Shown: positions 1 to 8,631 of the stretch, one piece after another | Layout: every line of letters begins with the position of its first letter | Numbering within the stretch: position 1 is the first letter of the stretch | Assembly (NCBI GenBank): GCA_964503335.1 | Contig: CAZCZZ010000045.1 | Coordinates: 1-34,141, forward strand | DNA: 34,141 nt | Origin: CAZCZZ01 sp964503335 | GTDB lineage: Bacteria; Verrucomicrobiota; Kiritimatiellia; CAIVKH01 | Direction: 5' to 3' | The notes under the pieces: model-generated | Told to the model about the DNA's origin: nothing | What the model saw: the letters and a program-made list of their open reading frames with translations, nothing else | The model's database searches: none | Translations under genes and position numbers: made by a program

Positions 1-33
1 GAGTCCCCTGCTCTACCACTGAGCTACCCAGCC
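1..33 (-). tRNA. tRNA 5' half, probably tRNA-Met(CAT), truncated by window edge
   Basis: Read on the minus strand from 33 to 1, the sequence gives an acceptor 5' strand (GGCTGGG), T8-A9, a D arm with GCTC/GAGC stem and AGTGGTA loop, A26, an anticodon 5' stem GGGGA, then loop bases C32, T33 and C34 before the window ends. The anticodon therefore starts with C. The GGGGACTC stem/loop start is typical of elongator tRNA-Met (CAT), but only the first anticodon base is visible, so the identity is an inference. The 3' half lies outside the window. Confidence 0.8.
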
Positions 34-83
34 GCTGGAAAGGGGCGGTAAACTAGGGGAAACAGTGCTTTTCTGTCAATCGT

Positions 84-161
84 TGTAGCCACGCCACTCC
101 GCTGGCGTGTTCCTCCAGAATGCACGCCAGCAGAGTGGCATGGCTGCAGCTTCTTGCATTC
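84..161. repeat. Inverted pair of small palindromic intergenic repeats (REP-like)
   Basis: The first unit (85-109) is TGTAGC followed by a 7-bp stem, CACGCCA/TGGCGTG, around the hexamer loop CTCCGC (97-102). The second unit (123-148) is an imperfect reverse complement of the first, so the two can pair as a larger structure. A 7-bp outer stem, GAATGCA (118-124) with TGCATTC (155-161), encloses the second unit. A unit with the same leader, stem length and loop hexamer occurs near 20499. There is no coding potential, and it sits between the tRNA and the gcvP promoter. Confidence 0.7.
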
Positions 162-181
162 GTGGACGGCGGTCCTATACT
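154..181 (+). promoter_or_regulatory. Candidate sigma70 promoter for gcvP
   Basis: A -35-like TTGCAT (154-159) and a -10-like TATACT (176-181) are separated by 16 bp. Transcription would start near 188, giving a short leader that carries the AAGGGG ribosome-binding site at 195-200. The -10 is a good match and the -35 is weak. No glycine-riboswitch architecture is seen in this leader. Confidence 0.45.
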
Positions 182-209
182 TTTTCCCTTCTTTAAGGGG
201 TTCCCGCGA

Positions 210-3104
210 ATGAATGAATTCTCTGTACGCCATATCGGGCCGAGTTCTTCCGACATGGATTCCATGTTACGCACGATCGGGGTGGCCGACCTCGACACGT
301 TGATTGACCAGACGGTTCCGAAGGCGATCCGGTTGAAGAAGCCGCTTCGCCTTCCCGCGGGCGAGTCCGAGGCGGCCTACCTCGCGCGGCTTCGCGGCAT
401 TGGGGCGAAGAACAAGGTCTTCCGCAATTTCATCGGCCTCGGCTACCACGATTGCATCACGCCGCCGGTCATCCAGCGCTGCGTGCTGGAGAACCCGAGC
501 TGGTACACGCCGTACACGCCGTATCAGGCGGAAATCGCGCAGGGACGCCTCGAAGCGCTGCTCAATTTCCAGACGATGGTGAAGGACCTGACGGGCATGG
601 ACATTGCCAATGCGTCGCTTCTGGATGAAGCAACCGCGGCGGCTGAGGCGATGACGATGCTGCATCGCATCCACGAGCGGACCGCCCGCAAGGCGCACGC
701 CAACGTGTTCCTCGTCTCCGACAAGGTGTTTCCGCAAACGCTCGCCGTTCTGCAGTCCCGCGCAGAGCCGCTCGGCATCGAACTCCGCATCGGTCAGTTC
801 CGCACCTTTGAATTCACCGACCACGTGTTCGGCGCCCTCGTCCAGTTCCCCGACGCCGACGGCAACGTGTGCGACATCGCCAACTTCATCGAACGCGCCC
901 ACAAGGCCGGCGCCTTCGTCGCAGTCGCCACCGACCTCCTCGCGCTGACGATCCTCACCCCGCCCGGCGAAGTCGGCGCGGATGTCGTTTTCGGCAACGC
1001 CCAGCGCTTCGGCGTCCCTATGGGCTTCGGCGGCCCCCACGCCGCATTCTTCGCGACCCGCGAAAAGTACGTCCGCGAAGCGCCCGGCCGCATCATCGGC
1101 ATCTCCGTCGACGCCCAGGGCAACCGCGCGTACCGGATGTCCCTCCAAACCCGCGAACAACACATCCGCCGCGAGAAGGCCAAATCCAATATCTGCACCG
1201 CCCAAGCCCTCCTCGCCAACATCTCCGGCTTCTACGCGGTGTATCATGGCCCCGAGGGACTCAAACAAATCGGGCTTCGCGTCCACAAGTTCGCACGAAT
1301 CCTAGAATCATCCCTCAAGACTTTAGGTTTTGTGCAGGAGAATCCGTACTTCTTCGACACCTTGAAGGTGCTTCCGCCCGGACAGAGCGACGTGGCGCAG
1401 GAGCGCGTGCGCAGCGAGGCCTTGAAGCGTCGCATCAACCTCCGTTTCACGCACGAAGGAGCCATCGGCATATCCCTTCACGAGTCCACCGAAGTCGCTG
1501 ATTTGCAGGACCTTGTGGATGTGTTTGCAGCTGCTGCGGGTCAAACAGCACCCATCGTGGACATTCAGGCCTTGTGGAACGATGTCGAACCCAACTTCCA
1601 CAACAACCTACAACGCAGCACCCCCTACCTGACCCACCCCGTCTTCAACCTCCACCGTTCAGAAACGGGCATGATGCGCTATCTGAAAACGCTGGAGCGC
1701 AAGGACTTGGGCCTGGACACCGCGATGATCCCCCTGGGTTCGTGCACGATGAAGCTGAACGCGGCGGCGGAGATGATGCCCGTGACGTGGCCTGAATTCG
1801 GCAAGTTGCACCCCTTTGCGCCTGCCGACCAGACAAGGGGCTATGCACAGATCTTCAAGGAATTGGAGAAGGCTCTCTGCGAAGTGACGGGTTTCGCCGC
1901 GGTCTCGCTCCAGCCAAACGCCGGATCACAGGGTGAGTATGCGGGCCTTATGGCGATCCGCGCCTATCACCAAAGCCGGAAGGAAGGACATCGAAAGATC
2001 GTGCTTATTCCGGCGTCGGCCCACGGCACGAACCCGGCGTCGGCCGTGATGGCCGGATTCGAAGTGGTCGTGGTCGCGTGCGACAAGGACGGGCACATCG
2101 ATCATGCCGATCTCGACGCGAAGATCGCGACGCATCGCGACAACCTTGGCGCTTTGATGGTGACCTATCCCTCCACCTACGGCGTCTTCGAGGAGGGTAT
2201 CCGCGAAATCTGCAAGGCTATCCACAAGGCAGGCGGACAGGTCTACATGGACGGCGCGAACATGAACGCGCAGGTCGGCCTCACGTCGCCCGCGACGATC
2301 GGCGCCGATGTGTGTCACCTCAACCTGCACAAGACGTTCGCGATTCCGCATGGCGGCGGAGGACCGGGCATTGGACCCATCGGCGTGGCCAAACATCTCG
2401 CGCCGTTCCTTCCCGGACATCCCGTGGTAAAGACCGGCGGCGATCAAGCCGTACACGCCGTGGCCGCGGCTCCCTGGGGCAGCGCGAGCATCCTGCTCAT
2501 CTCATACGGCTACATCCGCATGCTCGGCGGCGACGGCATGACGCTCGCCACCAAGGCGGCGATCCTCAACGCAAACTACATCAAGGCGCGGCTCGAGAAG
2601 CATTACGAAGTCCACTACGTCGGGAAAGAAGGCCGCGTGGCGCACGAGATGATCTTCGACCTGCGCCCGCTCAAAGAGAAGTCGGGTATCGATGAATCCG
2701 ATGTCGCCAAGCGCCTGATGGACTACGGCTTCCACGCCCCCACGGTGTCCTGGCCCGTTCCAGGCACGATGATGATTGAACCGACCGAGAGCGAACCGCT
2801 GTCGGAACTCGATCGCTTCTGCGACGCGATGATCTCCATCCGCGGCGAAATCCAGGCCGTGATCAACGGCGAGGCGGATCGGTCCGACAACGTACTGAAG
2901 AACGCCCCGCATACCGCGGCCGTCGTAACCGCCGATACCTGGTCGCACGGCTACTCGCGCGAAAGCGCCGCCTTCCCGGCCCCGGGATTGAAGGACGCCA
3001 AGTTCTGGCCCAGCGTCGGAAGGATCGACAACACGCACGGCGACAAGAACCTCGTCTGCTCGTGTCCGCCGATGGAAGCGTACGCCGCCCCGGGGTCCGC
3101 GTGA
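210..3104 (+). CDS. gcvP: Glycine dehydrogenase (decarboxylating), P-protein of the glycine cleavage system
   Basis: This is the PLP-dependent P-protein, which decarboxylates glycine and passes the aminomethyl group to lipoyl-GcvH. At 964 residues it is the full-length fused form, not the split GcvPA/GcvPB pair. The N-terminus (MNEFSVRHIGP) is typical. The PLP-binding lysine is in NLHKTFAIPHGGGG, about Lys708; a SCTMKLN motif lies near residue 510 and the usual CSCPPxEAY tail is present. An upstream in-frame ATG at 120 is rejected because it lies in an intergenic repeat; the ATG at 210 follows AAGGGG (195-200) at good spacing. It stands alone: gcvT is about 21 kb away on the opposite strand and gcvH is not in the window. 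Confidence is very high from family-wide similarity over the whole length. Confidence 0.97.
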   Translation: MNEFSVRHIGPSSSDMDSMLRTIGVADLDTLIDQTVPKAIRLKKPLRLPAGESEAAYLARLRGIGAKNKVFRNFIGLGYHDCITPPVIQRCVLENPSWYTPYTPYQAEIAQGRLEALLNFQTMVKDLTGMDIANASLLDEATAAAEAMTMLHRIHERTARKAHANVFLVSDKVFPQTLAVLQSRAEPLGIELRIGQFRTFEFTDHVFGALVQFPDADGNVCDIANFIERAHKAGAFVAVATDLLALTILTPPGEVGADVVFGNAQRFGVPMGFGGPHAAFFATREKYVREAPGRIIGISVDAQGNRAYRMSLQTREQHIRREKAKSNICTAQALLANISGFYAVYHGPEGLKQIGLRVHKFARILESSLKTLGFVQENPYFFDTLKVLPPGQSDVAQERVRSEALKRRINLRFTHEGAIGISLHESTEVADLQDLVDVFAAAAGQTAPIVDIQALWNDVEPNFHNNLQRSTPYLTHPVFNLHRSETGMMRYLKTLERKDLGLDTAMIPLGSCTMKLNAAAEMMPVTWPEFGKLHPFAPADQTRGYAQIFKELEKALCEVTGFAAVSLQPNAGSQGEYAGLMAIRAYHQSRKEGHRKIVLIPASAHGTNPASAVMAGFEVVVVACDKDGHIDHADLDAKIATHRDNLGALMVTYPSTYGVFEEGIREICKAIHKAGGQVYMDGANMNAQVGLTSPATIGADVCHLNLHKTFAIPHGGGGPGIGPIGVAKHLAPFLPGHPVVKTGGDQAVHAVAAAPWGSASILLISYGYIRMLGGDGMTLATKAAILNANYIKARLEKHYEVHYVGKEGRVAHEMIFDLRPLKEKSGIDESDVAKRLMDYGFHAPTVSWPVPGTMMIEPTESEPLSELDRFCDAMISIRGEIQAVINGEADRSDNVLKNAPHTAAVVTADTWSHGYSRESAAFPAPGLKDAKFWPSVGRIDNTHGDKNLVCSCPPMEAYAAPGSA

Positions 3105-3127
3105 TCAGTGATCAGTATGGAGCGCGG

Positions 3128-3182
3128 AGCTATGCGACGCGTCTTCGCTGGACTTCGATCAAGACCGACGTATCTTCCACGA
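3128..3182 (+). repeat. 55-bp direct repeat, left copy, abutting the scaffold gap
   Basis: This 55-bp stretch runs exactly to the first N and is identical to 3283-3337, which starts exactly after the last N. The perfect identity and the placement against both gap edges point to two contig ends sharing an assembly-graph overlap, not a biological repeat. The first part (with 3118-3127) also carries a word shared with the inverted repeat at 4277-4301. Confidence 0.9.
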
Positions 3183-3282
3183 NNNNNNNNNNNNNNNNNN
3201 NNNNNNNNNNNNNNNNNNNNNNNNNNNNNNNNNNNNNNNNNNNNNNNNNNNNNNNNNNNNNNNNNNNNNNNNNNNNNNNNNN
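3183..3282. other. Scaffold gap of 100 N
   Basis: Exactly 100 unknown bases, the conventional placeholder for a gap of unknown length. Identical 55-bp sequence on both sides suggests the true gap is zero or negative. No gene can be called across it: an open frame that runs through it simply reads N codons. Confidence 0.98.
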
Positions 3283-3337
3283 AGCTATGCGACGCGTCTT
3301 CGCTGGACTTCGATCAAGACCGACGTATCTTCCACGA
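3283..3337 (+). repeat. 55-bp direct repeat, right copy, abutting the scaffold gap
   Basis: Identical in all 55 bases to 3128-3182. If the contig overlap were collapsed, gcvP would be followed by the thioredoxin-fold gene after about 100 bp. Confidence 0.9.
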
Positions 3338-3361
3338 CAATTGGTTGAAAGGTTCACCCCG

Positions 3362-4231
<870 letters not shown>

Positions 4232-4276
4232 AGCCAGGCTAGCTGGAGCCCCGAGCTACGCGAGGGGCATTCCAAG

Positions 4277-4323
4277 CGCGTCGCAGTAGCTCCGCGCTCC
4301 ATGCCCGGATCGCGTGCGACGCG
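4277..4323. repeat. Intergenic inverted repeat / hairpin downstream of the thioredoxin-fold gene
   Basis: A 9-bp stem, CGCGTCGCA (4277-4285) with TGCGACGCG (4315-4323), encloses a segment that includes TAGCTCCGCGCTCCA. The reverse complement of 4277-4301 matches 3118-3141 except for one extra base, so this is a dispersed repeat present in inverted orientation on both sides of the gene at 3362. The word TGCGACGCGTCTT occurs at 3133, 3288 and 4315. There is no T-run, so it is not a classic intrinsic terminator. Confidence 0.65.
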
Positions 4324-4325
4324 TC

Positions 4326-4354
4326 TTGTAGCGGCCCGAACCGACCGCTACTAT
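4326..4354 (+). promoter_or_regulatory. Candidate promoter for the EEP-fold gene
   Basis: TTGTAG (4326-4331) and TACTAT (4349-4354) are spaced by 17 bp. The predicted start site falls only a few bases before the ATG at 4365, implying a very short leader or leaderless mRNA. This agrees with the absence of a Shine-Dalgarno sequence there. Confidence 0.35.
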
Positions 4355-4364
4355 CCCCGACCGC

Positions 4365-5309
4365 ATGTCTAAAAGGGAAATCACGCTCTGGTTCTTGGTT
4401 TCATGCGGCTATCTGGCGGTCGGCTTGACGCTTTTGGCTTTCGGATCACCTCTCCACTGGATTCTCGACCTGATCGCACATCTGCGGGTCCAGTACATGA
4501 TCGCCCTCGCCGTCCTTATCCCCGTGGCGCTCATCGCGAGGGACAGGCCGGCGGCTCTCGTCTTTCTAGGCGCAGTCCTGGTCAACGCTGCGGTTGTTGT
4601 CCCCTGGTCCTACGTGGGCGCAAAAGCGACAACCCTCGAGCCCGCGTTGAAGTTCGTCACGGTAAATGTCCACAGTGGAAATCGCCGGCACGAGAAGGTC
4701 CTTTCGTGGTTGAGGAAGGAAGACCCGGATGTGCTGCTCCTGCTGGAAGTCGATGCGGATTGGACCCGCGCGTTCATGCCCCTCACCAATTCGCATCCGC
4801 ACTTCTTCACGCACCCCCAGAACGACATCTTCGGGGTCGCGATCTTCAGTCGCTATCCTCTCGGCCGCGCCGAACTGGTGTCCCCCGGCGAGGGCTATGT
4901 GCCATCGATCCTCGCCCGCATCGATTCACCCCGGGGTGCGGTGCATCTGCTGGGCATGCACGCGATCCCGCCCTCGAACGCGGAGTTCGCGGCGCTTCGC
5001 AACGACATGTTGTCCAGCGTTCCTGCACTGGTCCGGGATCTGCCCCGACCCGTCATCGTCGCCGGCGACTTGCAGGTGGCCACCTGGTCCACCCATTTCC
5101 GGCGACTCCTGGACAACGCAAACCTGGTCGATTCGGCACGGGGCAAAGGTCTCCAGCCGACCTGGCCCATGCCGGTCCCCTGGCCCGGACGCATCACGGT
5201 GGACCATGTTGTCGCGTCGGACGACCTCGTCGCGGTCGCGCGGCGCAACGGACCCGACATCGGCTCCGATCACCTTCCGGTGATTGTCGATTACGCATTC
5301 AGGGAGTAG
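4365..5309 (+). CDS. Membrane-anchored endonuclease/exonuclease/phosphatase (EEP) family protein
   Basis: A 314-residue protein with two or three N-terminal hydrophobic segments (about 8-28, 43-58 and 62-80) followed by an EEP (DNase I-like) domain. Family landmarks are VTVNVHSGN (Asn101), LLLLEVD (Glu128), GMHAIPP (His199), GDLQ (Asp235), VDHVVAS (Asp280/His281) and SDHLPV (Asp302/His303). Metal-dependent phosphodiester or phosphomonoester hydrolysis is the family activity; the substrate is unknown. The catalytic domain should sit on the outer face of the inner membrane. The usual GDxN motif reads GDLQ, a substitution of a normally conserved residue. The stop is 9 bp before the TolC-type gene, so it may be the first gene of that operon. 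Confidence 0.85.
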   Translation: MSKREITLWFLVSCGYLAVGLTLLAFGSPLHWILDLIAHLRVQYMIALAVLIPVALIARDRPAALVFLGAVLVNAAVVVPWSYVGAKATTLEPALKFVTVNVHSGNRRHEKVLSWLRKEDPDVLLLLEVDADWTRAFMPLTNSHPHFFTHPQNDIFGVAIFSRYPLGRAELVSPGEGYVPSILARIDSPRGAVHLLGMHAIPPSNAEFAALRNDMLSSVPALVRDLPRPVIVAGDLQVATWSTHFRRLLDNANLVDSARGKGLQPTWPMPVPWPGRITVDHVVASDDLVAVARRNGPDIGSDHLPVIVDYAFRE

Positions 5310-5318
5310 CATTTTGCC

Positions 5319-6719
5319 ATGCTGAATTCCGGCCACCTCATCTCCGCCACGGCGAGCTGCCTCTTGGCGTTCCCGGTGCTGGCCGCCGAGCTTACGCTGG
5401 AAGAGGCGATCAACCAGGCCCTCGCCAACAACCGCGATCTTGCCCAGGCCGCGCTCTCCATCCAGAGCAGCGCGATCGACCTGCGCGCAGCCCATTTCGA
5501 GTTTCTTCCCACCATCGCGCCCGACGGATCGCTCGGGTACGACGAAGACGGGCGCGCCGCTCGCGCCGGACTCACCGCGTCCACGAAGCTGAAGTGGGGC
5601 ACACAGGTGGAAGCCGGCGTGTCGGCCGGCGAGCAGACTTCAGAATTCGAGGAGGACCAGATCGATGGCGCGCTTCGCGTCCAGGTTCGCCAGCCGCTCC
5701 TTCGTGACCGCGGTCGGCTTGTCCAGGAGGAGCCCATACGTCGTGCCGAATCCGGCTATCTTTCCGTCCGCCGCCGCTACGAGCAGAGCCGCGCCGACCT
5801 TGTCGTCCAGGTGGCCCGCACCCACCAGGACCTCGCCCGCCTCCAGCAGCAGGTGATCTACGACGAACAGAGCCTCGAACGCTACCTTCAGCTCGAGAAG
5901 CTCACACGGGTCCGCTCGGCACAGGGTCGTGCAACGCGGATCGACACCTTGCGCGTCGAATTCCAGCGCGGCTCGGCGGAATTCGACCTGTCGTCCACGC
6001 GCGAACAGCTTCGCTCCGTGCAGCAGGACCTCGCCGAGTTGCTCGGCATTGCGGCCAGCGCGGATATCGTCGCCGTCGCATCGCCCGCGCTGGACCTCGT
6101 GCTTCCGGCCCCCGACGAGGCGGAAGTCATCGCATTCTCCAACCGCCTCGATTTCGCCGATGGCCTCCAGCGCATGAAGGATTCCGAACGCGGCGTGCTG
6201 GTCGCCCGCAACGGCGTCCTGCCTACGCTGGATCTCGTGACCCGCTACGAAAGAACCGGCGAAGGCGAGGATCTGGGCGAAGCCTTCTCGTTCGACGAGG
6301 AAATGTGGTTCCTGGGGCTGTCGGGTGATTCCGACGTGTTTCGACGCAACGAGAAGGCCTCGCTGGGTCGCGCCCGCATTGACGTCCTCAGCACCGAGCA
6401 GCAGCTCGAAGCCTTGAAGGCCAACATCCGTCGCCAGGTCCAGCAGGCCCTCCTGCAGTACCAGCGCTCCCGCGAGCAGGCGGTCTTCGCCGAGCGCAAC
6501 GTCACGCTCGCCAACGACAGGGCGCGCCTTGCGCGTCGCCTTTTCCAGCTCGGCCGTGGCGACAACTTCACGGTCACCGACGCCGAGGCCGAATTGCTGC
6601 AGGCGCAGAGCCGGCTGCTGCAATCCCAAACCGAGTCCACCATCGCGGCGTACAGCGTATTGCGTTCGCTGGGTACGCTGGTGGAGAGTCCGCAGGAACT
6701 GAAACCGGAGTCGATTTGA
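5319..6719 (+). CDS. TolC family outer-membrane efflux protein
   Basis: A 466-residue protein with an N-terminal signal sequence (cleavage near VLAAE) and the opening LTLEEAINQALANNRDL that marks TolC-family outer membrane factors. The rest is heptad-rich alpha-helix in two similar halves, each with an ARxxLxP-like turn (RNGVLPTLDLV near residue 295), as expected for the trimeric periplasmic tunnel. AGGGAG at 5301-5306 may serve as ribosome-binding site. It starts 9 bp after the EEP gene and its TGA overlaps the TTG start of the adaptor gene, so the two are translationally coupled. Its role is the outer-membrane exit duct for the ABC exporter encoded next. The TolC family itself is secure; the cargo is unknown. 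Confidence 0.93.
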   Translation: MLNSGHLISATASCLLAFPVLAAELTLEEAINQALANNRDLAQAALSIQSSAIDLRAAHFEFLPTIAPDGSLGYDEDGRAARAGLTASTKLKWGTQVEAGVSAGEQTSEFEEDQIDGALRVQVRQPLLRDRGRLVQEEPIRRAESGYLSVRRRYEQSRADLVVQVARTHQDLARLQQQVIYDEQSLERYLQLEKLTRVRSAQGRATRIDTLRVEFQRGSAEFDLSSTREQLRSVQQDLAELLGIAASADIVAVASPALDLVLPAPDEAEVIAFSNRLDFADGLQRMKDSERGVLVARNGVLPTLDLVTRYERTGEGEDLGEAFSFDEEMWFLGLSGDSDVFRRNEKASLGRARIDVLSTEQQLEALKANIRRQVQQALLQYQRSREQAVFAERNVTLANDRARLARRLFQLGRGDNFTVTDAEAELLQAQSRLLQSQTESTIAAYSVLRSLGTLVESPQELKPESI

Positions 6720-7942
6720 AGCTCACGCGCAAACAAGGATTCATCATCGCCGCGCTGCTGCTCGGCAGCGTCATGTTCGTGGCGTGGGCGGGGCTGCGCA
6801 ACGGGAAGCAAACCGGGGAAGCCGTCGATGTGGAGCGCGGACCGATCAAGATCTGGTCCTCCTACGAGGGCTATCTCGAATCGCGCTTCGTCCGGAACAT
6901 CTTCTCCCGGCTCGGCGGCTCCGTGGCGATTGTTGAGATCGCGCCGGAGGGACTCGCCGTCGCGGAGGGCGACCTGCTTGTCCGCTTTGATTCCACGGCG
7001 CTGGAGAACGATCTGGTCCAGCGCGAGCGCGACTATACGCTGGCCAAGGCGGAACTTGAGGGCCTGCGGGACGCGCGTCTCCCGCTCGAGTTGCGCGACC
7101 TCGAGCTGCGCCTTCTGCAGTCCAAGTCCGATCTCGCCGCGGAAGAGCAATTCCTGAAGGACAGTCACCAATTGCTTGAAGAAGGCCTCGTCGCGGAAGC
7201 CGAAGTGGCGCAACAGGCCAAGAAGGTGGACTCGCTGCGCCTGCAGAGCGAGAACATGGAGCAGCAACTCTCGCTCACGCGCGAGTACCTCCATCCCTCG
7301 CAGATCGAGAAGGCCGAGGCGGGCGCCCGCGCGGCCGAGCGCGCGCTGCTCAACTTGCAGCAGGCGATTGCGGACTGCTCCATTCTTGCGCCCGCCCCCG
7401 GCGTCGTGGTGTACAAGCCGCTCAACGTGGGCGGCGAATTCCGGACCGTCCGCGTCGGAGATTCCATTTTCAAGAACCAGAGCTTCATGGCACTTCCCGA
7501 CATGACGAACCTGATTGTTCACATCGACGTTCCCGAGGCGGAGCTCGGACTCGTGGGCGAAGGACAGAAGGTGACGATCTCGCCCAAGGCGTTTCCCGAC
7601 CTCAAGTTGGATGGCTCCGTGGAGTCCGTCGCGTCCATCGCACAGAACCGGATGGACCGTCCAAGCTGGCAGAAGTTCTTCCACGCCACGATCAAGCTGA
7701 ACGAATCGAATCCTCGCCTGCGCTCCGGCATGTCGGTGCTGTGCAAGGTGCTGAATGAGGAGAAGGCCGACGCCGTGCTTATTCCGCGCCGCGCGGTCCG
7801 GTGGGAAAAGGAAGAGCCCGTCTGCAAGGTCGTACGCGGTTCGCGCGTCGAGTCGCGCATCCTGAAGCTCGGCAAGGCCGACGAGCAACGCCACATCGTG
7901 CTTGAAGGTGTCGAACCCGGAGACCGTGTGCTCGTCGAATGA
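6716..7942 (+). CDS. HlyD/MacA-type periplasmic adaptor subunit
   Basis: A 408-residue membrane-fusion protein: one N-terminal transmembrane anchor (about 8-26), a split lipoyl/barrel-sandwich region, a long coiled-coil hairpin (about 100-205) and a C-terminal beta-barrel and membrane-proximal domain (about 240-405, with IPRRAVRWE). It bridges the inner-membrane permease and the TolC duct. The start is a TTG at 6716 inside the stop of the TolC gene (TTGA overlap), supported by CGGAG (6706-6710) a few bases upstream; no ATG gives a complete anchor. It ends in an ATGA overlap with the ATPase gene. The order TolC, adaptor, ATPase, permease suggests a complete MacAB-TolC-type machine from one transcript. 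Confidence 0.92.
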   Translation: MKLTRKQGFIIAALLLGSVMFVAWAGLRNGKQTGEAVDVERGPIKIWSSYEGYLESRFVRNIFSRLGGSVAIVEIAPEGLAVAEGDLLVRFDSTALENDLVQRERDYTLAKAELEGLRDARLPLELRDLELRLLQSKSDLAAEEQFLKDSHQLLEEGLVAEAEVAQQAKKVDSLRLQSENMEQQLSLTREYLHPSQIEKAEAGARAAERALLNLQQAIADCSILAPAPGVVVYKPLNVGGEFRTVRVGDSIFKNQSFMALPDMTNLIVHIDVPEAELGLVGEGQKVTISPKAFPDLKLDGSVESVASIAQNRMDRPSWQKFFHATIKLNESNPRLRSGMSVLCKVLNEEKADAVLIPRRAVRWEKEEPVCKVVRGSRVESRILKLGKADEQRHIVLEGVEPGDRVLVE

Positions 7943-8631
7943 TTGCGCCTGCGCCAGTCCTGGAGATGCGCGCGGTGACGAAGAGTTTTCCTTCGCCGCG
8001 CGGACGCGTAGACGTGCTCTGCGGCGTCGACCTGACCATACAGCGCGGCGAATTCGTCGCCGTGACAGGTCCGTCCGGCTCCGGCAAATCCACACTCCTG
8101 CATCTCGCCGCGCTGCTTGATCAACCCACGTCAGGCGAGGTGTTGCTGGAAGGAACGTCCTTCGCCGGCAACGATCCGGACGCCGCGTGTGAAGTACGCA
8201 TGAACAAGATCGGCATGATCTTCCAACGCTTTCATCTTCTCCCGCACCGCAGCGCCCTTGAGAATGTGCTCTTCCGTTTCCGGTACACGGACCGCGATGC
8301 CGCCATGTCGCGGCGCGACGCCGAGGCAGCGCTGGAACGTGTCGGCATGTTGCACGCGGCGGATCGCCCCGCGCGGCTGCTCTCCGGTGGCGAGATGCAG
8401 CGCGTGGCCGTGGCCCGCGCCGTGGCGCTTCGGCCTGCCCTGCTCGTGGCGGATGAGCCGACGGGAAACCTCGACCATGCCTCCGCCACGATTGTGATGG
8501 ATCATATCCGCGACTTGAACCGCGAAGGACTTCCCGTCCTCCTCGTAACGCACAACCCGACGCTCCTCGCCTACTGCAACCGTCACCACATCTGTGACGA
8601 GGGACGCTTGAAGGAGCATGCGTTGTTGTGA
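7939..8631 (+). CDS. ABC transporter ATP-binding protein, MacB/LolD type
   Basis: A 230-residue nucleotide-binding subunit. Walker A GPSGSGKST is at about 44-52, the Q-loop glutamine at about 96 (MIFQRFHLLP), the signature LSGGEMQRVAVARA from 148, Walker B LLVADEP with DEPTGNLD (168-179) and the switch His at 205 (VTHN). The LPHRSALENV stretch and length are typical of the LolD/MacB group, which powers mechanotransmission rather than transmembrane passage. It overlaps the adaptor by 4 bp (ATGA) and the permease by 4 bp (GTGA), so translation is coupled on both sides. ATPase and permease are separate genes here, unlike E. coli MacB, where they are fused. Confidence 0.96.
   Translation: MIAPAPVLEMRAVTKSFPSPRGRVDVLCGVDLTIQRGEFVAVTGPSGSGKSTLLHLAALLDQPTSGEVLLEGTSFAGNDPDAACEVRMNKIGMIFQRFHLLPHRSALENVLFRFRYTDRDAAMSRRDAEAALERVGMLHAADRPARLLSGGEMQRVAVARAVALRPALLVADEPTGNLDHASATIVMDHIRDLNREGLPVLLVTHNPTLLAYCNRHHICDEGRLKEHALL

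Noticed and set aside
34..209. Glycine riboswitch upstream of gcvP (also checked before gcvT)
   Set aside because: No tandem aptamer-like pattern is visible; the gcvP leader holds repeats and a promoter, and the gcvT spacer is too short.
3062..3361. In-frame extension of the thioredoxin-fold gene through the N gap
   Set aside because: It reads through 100 unknown bases, overlaps gcvP, and the signal peptide begins only at 3362.
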